Source of the DNA: Cryptomeria japonica
Lineage: Eukaryota > Streptophyta > Pinopsida > Cupressales > Cupressaceae
Direction of reading: 5' to 3'
Length of the DNA: 64,000 nucleotides
Assembly: GCF_030272615.1 (NCBI RefSeq)
Contig: NC_081406.1
Span: forward strand, 244,771,218 to 244,835,217
The translations under genes were made by a program, and so were the position numbers. The notes beneath the pieces are model-generated. The model worked only from the letters and a program-made list of their open reading frames with translations, did not search any database and was not told the origin of the DNA. This document shows, piece after piece, positions 25,552 through 36,056 of the stretch (positions within the stretch are counted from its first letter, which is position 1; each line of letters begins with the position of its first letter).

Positions 25552-25778
25552 GGTTAGAAATGCTAAAAAATTGAGCATTCTTAACCTCATTTTTTTTAAC
25601 CTTTTGCCAAAAAGGTTAGAAATGCTCACTTTTTGAGCATTTCTAACCCATATTTCTAACTTATCACAAAAAGGTTAGGAATGCTAAAAAATTGAGCATT
25701 TCTAACTTCATTTCTTAACCTTGCAGGTCCCATTTTGTCAAGAGGTTAGGAATGCTAAAAAATTGAGCATTCTTAACC
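25552..25778. repeat. Array of four similar hairpins
   Basis: Four inverted repeats of about 35 bases, at 25552-25586, 25614-25648, 25673-25706 and 25744-25778. Each has arms like GGTTAGRAATGCT and AGCATTYTTAACC around a 9-base loop (usually AAAAAATTG, once CACTTTTTG). Spacing is about 60-70 bases. The arms are nearly identical while the text between copies differs. Confidence 0.8.
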
Positions 25779-25860
25779 TCCTCCATAAGAGTTTAAAAAA
25801 AAAAGCAACAAATGCTTATAAATAGATTATGGACATTCATCAAAGAATACAATGGATAGA

Positions 25861-27480
25861 TGAGGTTATTTAGATGTTGTGGTTGCCATTGCTCTAGAAG
25901 ACATGACTGCAAATTGTGAGGCATGGCAAAGGTTAGAATTGCTCGAGTAGACATAAATGCAAACCGTGGAAGCACAAACAATGCACGTGAACTATTTGAT
26001 AGATTGCCCCAAAGTGATGTCATTTCATTGAACGCGTTAATTACAGAATATATGGAGAATTTAAATGGCTTTAGAAACTCCCAAAGAAGTGTGATTGTTG
26101 GGCATGAAGACGTATTCCATAGCCTTTGTTGACATTCTCCCAGCTGTGAGAAGTACAGATTATTGACAGCTATCAAAGTGTTGTAAAAGGGAGATGTTTG
26201 GTCACATGTTATAGCTGGAAATGTTTTGCTTGATTTGTATGACAAATGTGGAAGGCAAGACAAGGCATGAGACTTGTTTGATAAAATGATTCCAAAAAGA
26301 GAATGTGCACAGAATATACACAGACACACATCTCAGCTATTTGACAGAATCCTCAAAGAAATGTGGTCTCATGAATTCCACACATGGCAACGCATCTCAA
26401 CCGTTTGACATAATTCCTCAACATGCGCGTGAACAGTTTGACATAATCCCTCAAAGAAATGTGGTCTCATGAAACACGATGATTGTTGGTTGACAGATTT
26501 CCTCGAAGAAATGTGGGCTCATGAAATGTGATCATTACTGGACACCACGTGAGGATTGGGAGAGCACAGGCAACACACATGAATTGGTTGGCAGGATGCT
26601 CCAACGAATGCAACATTTGTGGCAAGGGTGTGCAATGCTGGAAGCATGGATATAGCACGTTGACTGGCTGGCAAAATTAAGCATGAAAATTGTTTAATTA
26701 TACTCTTCAAAGAAACGTGGTCTCATGAATACCATGCATGGTATGCATGTCAACTGTTTGGCAGAATTCCTACGAGTCTACCATGCATGGCAACACATGT
26801 AATTTTGGCCACACTCTTCAAAGAAACATGGTCTCGTGGCATATGATGATTTTCACAACCTTTTCCAGCATCCTCCCTACCGATGATAAAGTAGAAGTAT
26901 TAACAAGGCATGATTAACTGTTTGATAGATCGCCTCAAAAAGAGATGTTTCATGAAACACCATTATTGCAGATAGGCATGCTAACTGTTTGACATAAATC
27001 TTTAAAAGGAATGTAACTTAATGGTATGCAATGATTGTCGAATCTACACAAGGTGGATTCATTGAACTGCATTAGAAACTTTCAATGCAATGCAATTAGC
27101 AGTTGCAAAGCCAAAATCCTCAACCTTTGCTATCATATTCAAATTAAAGTTGTGATAAATAGATTTTTCTTCAGATTTTGTACCCGCAGTTGTCGTAGGA
27201 GACATGTATGCAAAATGGCTGAGCATAGACAAGATGTCTGAACTCCTTAATTGAAGGCCTCAAAGAAATGTGTTTCCTAGAATGCAATGATAGTAGGATA
27301 TGCACAAATTCAGTCACAATACTCAGCAAAACATAAAGGATAGAGGTGTCAGATGTTGTCACCGCAACTACTACAAATGATGGAAGTATAGCCAATGTCG
27401 TGTGTTGTTTGATAGCATGTCATGTTTACAAAGTGCAGAAAGTCTAGAGCAGCGGGATGGCCATTCCTCAAAACCTAATG
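25861..27480 (+). pseudogene. Degraded pentatricopeptide repeat (PPR) gene fragment
   Basis: The text ARELFDRLPQSDVISLNALI (25989 on) is a typical plant PPR repeat. It is followed by GNVLLDLYDKCGRQDKA and LFDKMIPKREC (about 26217-26305), matching the family pattern NALIDMYAKCG...ARxLFDKM. Further right, the signature of a repeat end (PQRNVVSWN type, seen as CCTCAAAGAAATGTGGTCTC and variants) recurs at least seven times up to about 27290, with stops and shifts between copies. PPR proteins bind organellar RNA and are usually intronless in plants. This fragment has no intact frame. It lies between the two parts of the minus-strand passenger gene, so it is either in its intron or a separate capture. 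Confidence 0.75.
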
Positions 27481-28790
27481 TATTTAATTTTGTCAAAAGT
27501 TTATTGAATTGACCATCTCAGTGGTAAACACACATTCAAATGAGAAGCATAAAACAAATGATATGTTCATCTTGATGGATATGCATGTGATTCTGGAAGC
27601 TTGGATCAGATAGTGAGCACAAACTATTTCTTCAAGTATGTCAAAGGAAAATACATCATCTCAAACAATAAAATGAAATGACTGCAAAATGAGAAAGGCT
27701 CTATAACTCCAAGGTGTGAGTGACATGGAGAATGTGATATGATGGCCAAATTTCTCAAAGAGGATTCACAAATATGCAAGATGATAGTAAAGGATTCTAG
27801 TTGATGTGATCATAATGGGTGTCTCCTTGAACAAAGGATATTGGCAGATGAATGCCTCGTTTCAATGATAAAGATACCGACATATGGAATAGATGGTGAA
27901 GTGATTACAAGATCAAATGAAGCAAATGAAGATGGAGGCCACCTCGACAAAAGCAACAATGAGTTATTTCTTCATGCAATAGGTTTGATATTTTCTTTTT
28001 GTAAAAAGTGACTTATGTCACTTATTGTAACCCAAGGTTAGAAAGTTGACTTCTTCTGTGCATAAAAGTGTAAGTTACTAACTCATTGAGATTTACGCAA
28101 AAAAAAAGTTAGTTATTAAACCAGGATTAAACTTAGTTTCTAAGGTGGTTATTCTGGTAAGCCTATAAATACAAGGCTATTTGTAATGTAGGGGGGACTC
28201 TTACAAAGGGGAAAACTCTGCTAGAATTCCAGGAGAAACTTGTAACGATATTTTGATTTGCACTATGTATATAAAGGATTTTGGACTTGTATATTTCCAA
28301 CAAGATAATGAAGAATACGTCTTAGTTCGTATGTTCTAAATGTATTCATGTGTTATCATTGCCGATTTTTTGTATGTCAAATTGGTAGTCCTTTTATGCA
28401 TATGTGATTTGTACAATTGATGTGATGATGCACAAGCAACCTTTGGTATCTCAGTTTGAATGTGTTGAAGTATCTTGTCTCTGCGTATGTTGAGATTTTT
28501 CATTGTTCTTTATCATCATCTCATGGCTAAGCATATTACACTATAAAGTTCTCCCCTTATAATTTGTTGCGAATGTTGAGAAATCTCAGTTGATGGTCGT
28601 ATGTCTATTGTTGGGGTTTCTATCTTTATTTCTTTTTAGTTCTATGTTTTCTCCTTTATGTACTTTCAGGTTAAAAGTACACGAAAATGTTAAACAACTC
28701 TACCATATGAGGGAGCTGCCCCTCTCAAACGCAGAGGAAGATCGTGTTTCACAGAATGATCTCTCCAACTGTTGGAATGTTTGTCACTGC
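27481..28790. other. Unassigned sequence with one TATA-like site
   Basis: No coding similarity was recognised. CCTATAAATACAAGG near 28160 looks like a plant TATA region followed by transcript-like sequence, so part of an LTR or a captured promoter is possible. I could not find element ends. Confidence 0.3.
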
Positions 28791-30331
28791 TTATCGGGCA
28801 AACATGGTCAGTTTTAGGTAAATGACCGAAGTGACAAATCTGTTTACCAACATAACCTCATCCCAGGAGTCCATGTTTCTAAGATTTTCTAGCAATGGTT
28901 TAATTTCATGTTGACATAATGCTGAAGAGTTCCTATTTTTCTTAAACCTTGCTTGAACTACACCGATTGGATCATACTGCCAGAGACCCTCATCACCAAA
29001 GTTAAACACTATCAAAAAATCATGTGCCACATTGAATGATTTTGTCTCAAATGTGAACCCTCCACATGAGAAAGGCAAGGAAAGAAATGTGCTCTTCTTT
29101 TGCTGACCATAGAAGTGCCTATCCATGCTCTCCAATTTCCGTACATACTCTAATGCAAATACCCTCTCTGTCACATGTATTGGAGGTCTATATGGTTTTA
29201 CTGCCTATCCGTAAAACCTTAACATAGTGAATTCTTCCATGAAGAACCAATCAGCCAATTCTATTTGACTTCCGAGTTGAATGCAATCTCTACAACACAT
29301 ACGCAACCTAGGCATTGGAGTGCTTGTAATTTCATTATACATTGGTGCTAAAAAGAAGTCTACAAAATGGTTGTAGTTCTTTCTGTTATCATGCATCCTT
29401 ATCTTTGGCATCCAATCATATATTGGACACTCTATTCTCTTCCCACTCTTCTCATCAATCTTATATCTCACAATTTGAAGCTTGTTGGTCTTGAATATTG
29501 CACGATACTTGGATAGAAGGAGATAGCACAAGTAGGATGAGAACCTAAATGTCTTACAAGAACCTTTTTTGATCATTAGTAATTGTTTTTGCATGTATTT
29601 TACAATGTGCTCAATAAAATTATATCTTACTGGCTGACCTGCACAATGGATATTATAAATCATTGCAAAAAGGCTTGCACCCACTTCCCTATCATTTTCC
29701 AATCCCAAGCAAAATGACAAGAAGGAAATAGTATCCCCAACACATGGAACAAAAATGTTAGAATCATAAGGAGGCTTATGATTCTGATCCAACACAATAC
29801 CGATACCACTCTTTATTAGAGTTTTGATAAATGAATCTCAGCGACTTGGATCAAGACTCTCATAATTCCCTGCCAGCTTTTCAAGGTCAATTTGGACGTT
29901 TGAGTTTTGGGCTTCAAATCCTAGGTTCAACAAATGAGAAAATTCTCCCTCGTTTATGGATATAATTTCCTCTTTTGTATTTTTATTGACAATTGCTTTT
30001 TTATCTTCATTATAATTTTTGGCGCAGACCATAACAAAATCAGGGCAAGGGAATACTTCAGGTAACACCATGCTTCCCAATCCAACATCCCATGATGCGA
30101 TTTTTTTTGTTTTAACATTGGGTTGAAAATAGTAAATTTTGCCTTGGATGCATCTGCCACCTTACTAGACAATGTATATCTAATATCTATGATACACTTT
30201 TCACCATGGATACCAGGGTCATAAATATCATGGTATTAATCAGTGAAACCTGGTTTTTTAACCATTTTGGTTAGGTACATTTTGTTTTTCACTTGGCTTC
30301 TTGTTGAACTACTGCTTCCCATTTTCCCCAT
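28791..30331 (-). pseudogene. N-terminal part of a hAT passenger gene, family not recognised
   Basis: Starts at ATG 30331 (MGKMGSSSS), about 510 codons. There are in-frame stops near 30237, 29837 and 29203, and one frameshift near 30090. After the stop at 29837 the protein text runs well, with KTLIKSGIGIVLDQNHKPP, then a helical, aromatic-rich region (GASLFAMIYNIHCAGQPV, YDWMPKIRMHDNRKNYNHF) and WFFMEEFTMLRF. The pattern loosely resembles plant-mobile-domain or plant-transposon-associated proteins, but this is an impression only. It probably continues into the coiled-coil part at 25140-22495 across an intron of about 3.6 kb. No function is assigned. Confidence 0.45.
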
Positions 30332-30645
30332 CACTATTATTGTTAATAATCCAAAATAATGCTAGATAAAAACCTGAAAATGCTATCCCTCAAATTGGAC
30401 CATGAGATTACCAAAAGCAAAAAAGGCGGGATGTAGGTGTTCTAGATTTTACCCGGAAATTGGAATTTCTATTTCACTAGATTGGCGCAGACAATCTCTG
30501 CTGCAACTTGCATTCCTCAACCTAGTAGTTGTTTTTGAATATCCCTCGATTTACAGGTTTGTCCAAGAAATGAAAGACGATTATGATTTATGAGTCTCTT
30601 ATTTTGAAAACTCTGAAATGTAGAAAAGTAAAACCTAAAGGGCAA
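30332..30645. other. Upstream region of the minus-strand passenger gene
   Basis: About 300 bases without coding similarity. If the gene was expressed its promoter would lie here. I see no clear TATA box. Confidence 0.3.
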
Positions 30646-30649
30646 AATA

Positions 30650-30845
30650 TCTAGAATCATGTTGTAATTTTATTAATTACTATTAATAACTATTCGATGC
30701 CGAAGGACAAAACATTCATTACTTCAGTATAAATTTTGAGGACATTAAGAATCATGTTGTAATTTTATTAATTATTATTAATAACTATTCGATGCCGAAG
30801 GAAAAAACATTCACTACTTCAGTATAAATTTTGAGGACATTAAAT
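30650..30845. repeat. Tandem duplication of about 95 bp
   Basis: Two adjacent copies, each running from GAATCATGTTGTAATTTTAT through CTATTCGATGCCGAAGG to TTTTGAGGACATTAA, with only a few differences. Confidence 0.8.
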
Positions 30846-31776
30846 GTAATACATTCAATTCCAAGTGAAGTTTTCCCAAATGTGTTCACTTCCCACATTC
30901 GGGCCGAAATCCACCCTAAGCCATTGATCTTTGCTCATCCAACGGATGAGGGACCAAGGTACATGTTGTGACTTTACGGGTCTATTTTTTAAGTCTGTTG
31001 AATAATTTTAAACTTCCGCTCGAAAAAGTGATTTATAGACTTAATTATATTTAATTAAATTTAAAACGTTTCAATTCTCGACGAAGTTCTCCCAAATGTG
31101 TTCACTTCCCACATTCGGGCCGAAATCCACCCTAAGCCGTTGATCTTTTCTCATCCAATAGACGAGGGACCAAGGTACCTGTTGTGACTTTACGGGTTTG
31201 TTTAATAATTTTAAACATCCACCCGAAAAAGTTCTTTATAGACTTAATTATATTTAATTAAATTTAAAACGTTTCAATTCCGGGCGAAGTTCTCCCAAAT
31301 GTGTTCACTTCCCACATTCAGGCGGAATTCCACCCTAAGCCGTTGATCTTTTCTCATCCAACAGATGATGGTACCTCTTGTCAGTTGTTGTGGGTCCCAC
31401 GACTTCTGCCAGTTTTCGAGCACGCCACCATACTTGTGTCACTTTTTCGGGCAAATTTCTTAGAAAGTTGTTCACTTCCCACATTTGCCCTGAAATCCAC
31501 CCTAAGTTGTTGATCTTTGTTCATCCAACGGTTGATGGTACCTGTTTTCAGATGTAGTGGGTCCCACAACTTCTGCCATTTTTCTGGCACGTCACCATAC
31601 TTGTGTCGTTTGATTTTTAAGTCTATTTTATCATTTTAAACCTCCGCCCAAAAAAAAGCTTTATAGACTTAATTATATTTAATTAAATTCAAAATGTCCA
31701 ATTTCGGGTGAAGTTCTCAGAAAGGTGTTCACTTCCCACATTCAGGCCAAAATCTACCCTAAGCTGCTGATCTTTG

Positions 31777-33013
31777 TGTAAAGCGGAAAAATCGCGATCG
31801 AACCCTAGTTGTTCTCCCCTCTTCCGACTCCGAGGAGAGAGAAGGGAGGTTCGCTAGGATTCGATGGTTTTTCACTTAGGGGAGAGACTTTACATTCAAA
31901 AGAGGGGTTGAAACTCATAAGATCCAATCCCACGCAATGCAAGATTGGATGCTAAATGAATTTCAAGGGTTAGGAAAGCAAGGCTACCCTCTTTTGTAAA
32001 GAATGTTGTTAAGGACATTAAGCTAAGCATGCATAGAAAGTCATAAAGATTCTCTTATAAACTGAGTTCGGGTTATAGGATGAAGCTGCGGACCTGGAAT
32101 TAGCAGTAAAATGTCGATACGGCGCTGTCCTGCAAATTTGAGCAAAAGTTGTCGGGACGATGGCGCCCGGCGCCACGGTCCTCCGAAAAATCCGCGAAAC
32201 GAAGGGGGATCTGTTCGTCTCTGCACAAGGATTCCAGATCTTCAATTTCAGCCACGTACCTGCAACCTACACACAGAAAAGCGAAGACGATTGGGGGGTT
32301 AGGGATTGGGGGTTTGCCTTTAGGTCAAACCCCAGTTTTGGAATTAACCAAGAAATGAGCAAGTGCTGTAAATGTAAATGTATGTAAAACAAGTACTAAT
32401 ACCTTGTTCTAAGGATGTTTGTATCCTTATGTGCGAAGGTTTAGATGTTGTATGTTGTATGTTGTAGCATGTAGTATATGATCTCCTCTTCAATGGTTGA
32501 ATCCTTGTCTTGAATGCAACACTTAGCCTTGAATGGAGACTTGAAATGATCAATTGCTTGAAGGAATGCTTGAGTGCTTGAATGCTTGAATATAATTTCC
32601 ACGCTTTGTACACATATCCTCTTCATATCCCAAATGAGAGAGAAAAATTTAGTTTATATACTTGTCATTTAGGGCTGATAGACTGATTTTCCCAACCTTA
32701 GGCCGACCAGGGAAAGTTAATTTCCAAATTGCAAACAAAAAGACCCGAGCCCCTTAGGAGACCGGGCCCAAAATAGGACCCAGGGACCAGGGCGCTGGGC
32801 GCCCTGGTCCTGAGGGACCAGGGCGCTGGGCGCTCTGGTCCCACCTCCCGGGACAGCAGGGTGCAAGGAGGTTCAGGCCAGGGTGCTTGAAAAATGCAGT
32901 TTTCAGTGTCGTGAGCAAGTTTCAGGGTCTCCATTCAGGTTGCATGTTGCGTCGCCATCGTGAAGACCGAAATGCAGTCGAAATTGCAAGTGTCGCAATT
33001 TTAGGACACTACA
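31777..33013 (-). mobile_element. Solo LTR, 1237 bp, TSD CTTTG
   Basis: Plus-strand ends are TGTAAAGCGG and GGACACTACA, so on the minus strand it reads TGTAGTGTCC...CCGCTTTACA. CTTTG flanks both sides (31772-31776, 33014-33018). Removing it restores the array phrase GATCTTTGTTCATCC, which is seen uninterrupted in a neighbouring unit. There is no internal coding region and no second LTR, so recombination between two LTRs is the likely history. TGTAGTGTCC-type starts are common in plant gypsy LTRs, but the superfamily is inferred. The inside is locally GC-rich with nested palindromes (32785-32845). Confidence 0.85.
32785..32845. repeat. GC-rich palindromes in the solo LTR
   Basis: GGACCAGGGCGC and its complement GCGCCCTGGTCC face each other across a short TGG core, and a second, slightly mutated copy follows directly. 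A related GGCGCCCGGCGCC stretch lies at about 32162. These could form stable hairpins. Confidence 0.7.
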
Positions 33014-33387
33014 CTTTGTTCATCCAATGGTTGATGGTACCTATTTTTTAGATGAAGTGGGTCCCACGACTTCTACCATTTTTTTGGCATGTCACCATAC
33101 TCGTGTCACTTTTCGGGTCTGTTTTTAAAGTCTATTTAATCATTTTAAAATTCCGCCCGAAAAAGAGATTTATAGTCTATAGACTATAGACTGAATTATA
33201 TTTAATTTAATTTAAAATGTTCAATTCTGGGCGAAGTTCTCACAAATGTGTTCACTACCCACATTTGGGGTCGAAATCCACCCTAAGCCGTTGATCTTTG
33301 CTCATCCGACGAACGATGATACCCATTGAGAACTTGAGTGTTGTCAGATGTCGTCGGTCCCATAATAAGAGACATTTAAATTTTAAA

Positions 33388-33500
33388 GATGTGCAATAGT
33401 TTGAGATAACTATTAAATATAATGTTAATATTATTTATAATTAAATATGTGCAATAGTTTGAGATAACTATTAAATATAATGTTAATATTATTTGTAAAA
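33388..33500. repeat. Short tandem duplication, about 57-bp period
   Basis: GTGCAATAGTTTGAGATAAC followed by TATTAAATATAATGTTAATA occurs twice in tandem. The following 400 bases are AT-rich without features. Confidence 0.75.
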
Positions 33501-34088
33501 ATTTGAAATTCAAAAATAGTATAAAACATGAAACTTAGTTTCTAGAATAAAACAAATAACTAAATAAAAATATAAATTTTGATATACAATTTTAAAGGTA
33601 AAAGTTTAATAAAAAAAAGAAAACATTCAATATTAAATCTAAACTATTAATTTAAAGTTTAACAAAATTCTTTGAAAATATGTTTACGATATATAATTTT
33701 AAAAAATAGTTTAAAAATATATATAAAAGTTCAACATAAATTTAGTGTATTAATTTAAAAAAATGTGTAGTCCTCAACCTGTTAAGGCGAGCAAATTTGG
33801 AAAGTACAAATGCCAAGGTGGCGATTAATTGTTGCAGAAGGAGTTGTCTGCGACATGTTGCACGAATGGAGGAAGGGGAGGATGGGAAGAAATCTTTTTC
33901 TTGATCTCATGGCATTAATTCCTTATCATGCACATTCATTACCCGGCCTATAAGACAGAGGTAGAATTTATTGCCTTTTGATCTGTGTACCAGTTTTTGC
34001 TTTGAAGCAGAACAAATCTGTAGTTCGTAGAATCATAGCTTTTGTAAGACATTTTTTGCAGGAAGTGCTTTTGAAATTGCAGGTGACC

Positions 34089-34275
34089 ATGGAGGCCAAT
34101 TTCACACTTCGAACAGACAAGAAGTTGAAGCTCTTTTTGGGCCAAGTATCTGATAAACGAATGCAAGGACTGTTCAGGTTTAAGGAGGAGAAGTTGTGGG
34201 TGGTAGCTCGATTGGTGCTTGCAGGGGAGGTGGCACATATTAGTCACCGGTATTGAGCTAACATGGAGGTTTACT
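34089..34275 (+). pseudogene. 5' part of a 235-codon ORF split by the LINE
   Basis: An ATG at 34089 (MEANFTLRTDKKLKLF) opens a frame that continues through a TGA at 34254 to the LINE target site at 34260-34275. Taken with 42308-42828, the total length is exactly 236 codons in one frame. The protein is charged and mostly helical in character, and I do not recognise it. The single internal TGA and the LINE make it non-functional as read. Confidence 0.5.
34260..34275 (+). repeat. Left target-site duplication of the 8-kb LINE
   Basis: AACATGGAGGTTTACT, identical to 42292-42307. Confidence 0.8.
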
Positions 34276-34296
34276 TCCATTCTAAAATAAGTGGCA

Positions 34297-35719
34297 ATGG
34301 GGGAAGGAGCAGTAAGTGGCAATGGGGGAATTCAAAATTCAAATTCTTCGCAAGGCGGGAACTCTGGTTCCAATGATGGGAGCGGCCAGATTGTAGCTGG
34401 TCCCATAGGAGAGAAGGATAAGCCTCTGGATTATCCAGAAGCTGCTGCTATTCAGTAGACTGGTGGGACTCTGCAAGAGAAGACAGTGGGTTCCTCTGGG
34501 CCCTTGGAGGAAGGGACCAATAGGGGGCCCATCCCACGTGATGGTTCTGGGGAGAGCGGAAAAGAATTAAAAAAATGGTCTTCCCTCTTTGGAACTAGAC
34601 CAACTGGTAAATCCTCTTTTCCTCCTGTCAAGAATATATCTGATCCTTCAGTAGGTAAGTTTGCTATCTCTGTCACTGATTTGGTTTTGGATCATAATAT
34701 AAATAGTATGTCGAACTCCTTGGTAGGCAAATTTATGGGATTGCATCCTAACATTGAAGTTGTTAGGGCCCATGTCAAATAAATTTAGGCCCTTAAGGGT
34801 AATGTTGAAATTTCAGCCTTACCCAAAGGCCTTCTGTCCCTTTCTTTCTCTTGCAAAGAAGATAAATGCATGATTCTTTGTGGAAGTCCCTGGTGTTATG
34901 AAAGATAGCCTTGGTTCTTCGTAAATGGCAACCGAATCTGAATATGATGACTCTCTCTTGACACAAGTTCTAGTTTGGGTTAAGTTGCCAGGCTTGCCTC
35001 TGGAATATTGGGTAGAAAGTATCTTCTCTAGAATTGCAAACTCTTTTGGTGAACTTCTTTCTATAGACCCAGTAAAAGCTTAAAAAAGGAGACTCACTCA
35101 TGCTAGGTTTTGTGTAGGGATAACCCATGATGCAGATATGCCAGAATAGATAGATTTAGTATCAAAGTTGGGAACATGGAAGCAACATATTGAATATGAA
35201 TCTATTCCCTTTGCCTGCTTCCATTGTTAAAAAGCAGGGCACTGGGCGAAGTCCTGTCCCATCAAACCCAAGGCAGAATCCAAGCAGCCTAAGCCCCATT
35301 CTGAGAACCAAAGGGCACCAAAAAAAATGGTATGGCAAGTTAAAAACTCAAAAAGTAAAGATAAAAACTCAAATCATTTTAATCCCTTGGGGGAGAAGAA
35401 GGAAGTGCCCTTAGTCTCTATCTCCAGTCCTATAACCCAGGAAGCTCTGAGAAATGATTCAACCATTGTCAACCTTCTGATTAATTCTCAAATAGGGGAG
35501 CAGAAAGATCAGACTGATTATCCAAATGATATAGTTGAAGTGGTGGCTGATACTTGTGAAGGAAATGAATTGCAAGAGAAAAAGGATCAACCAAAGGAAG
35601 GAGAAATCCCTGCCTCCCAAGAAGAAAAGACTGATTCCTCTCTGCTCATGCCTAGTCTTGAAATTCAAGAAGCCCAGAAATGTTCAATTTTGGGCCTGAA
35701 CCTCTCGGACTCAGACTAG
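34297..35719 (+). pseudogene. LINE ORF1, RNA-binding protein with zinc knuckle
   Basis: ATG at 34297 (MGEGAVSGNGG) lies 21 bases inside the LINE. A Gly/Ser-rich N-terminus has a TAG at 34456. Next comes a DUF4283-like RNA-binding part (NSLVGKFMGLHPNIEVVR, then SLSFSCKEDKCMILCGSPW near 34843-34895). A long section follows with several stops and shifts (34780-35200). A CCHC knuckle comes next (CFHC...GHWAKSCP, about 35219-35260; a TAA sits inside it), and an acidic Lys/Glu-rich tail ends at 35719. Known role: ORF1 proteins of plant L1s bind the element RNA. This copy is broken. Confidence 0.75.
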
Positions 35720-36056
35720 ACTTCAAAATCAGCTAACATTGATTTAAAGGATTCAAATGCTTCCAAAATCCCTAATTGGGAAAACGAGAAGAAATTTCCA
35801 AACTCCTAAGCAACCCGGTAGCGGCTCCTAAGATAGACGTTGAGTGGAAAATACCAAAGCAAAGGAATAAGAAAGGAAATACTCCCTCGACTTCTCTTCT
35901 AAGGAAATCTAGCAGAATAGCTCAAGTGGATGTCGGGTATACCTCCTCCTCTGTAGGTCATCCCTCTAATCACACAGTCAGAAACAAGGAGGCCAACAAG
36001 AACATTGCAGATGGAACCTAGAAGACTCTTAAGGAGTTAGGTATTGGTAAGTAACT

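Larger units (their letters stand above)
30860..33370. repeat. Tandem array of about 170-260-bp units, split by a solo LTR
   Basis: At least six units, recognised by GTGTTCACTTCCCACATT near 30880, 31097, 31300, 31467, 31725 and 33248. Each is followed by a CCACCCTAAGCCGTTGATCT-like phrase, TCATCCAACGG and, in several, TTATAGACTTAATTATATTT. Some units carry an extra block with GTGGGTCCCACGACTTCTGCC. The array is interrupted by the LTR at 31777-33013. A diverged copy lies near 44500, at the other side of the hAT unit. Confidence 0.8.

Noticed and set aside
25552-25778. CRISPR-like regular repeats
   Set aside because: The context is eukaryotic, the repeats are hairpins with AT-rich linkers, and there are no cas genes.
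31301-32934. Short frames in the tandem array and the solo LTR
   Set aside because: They lie in repeat units or the LTR, overlap on both strands and show no conserved protein pattern.
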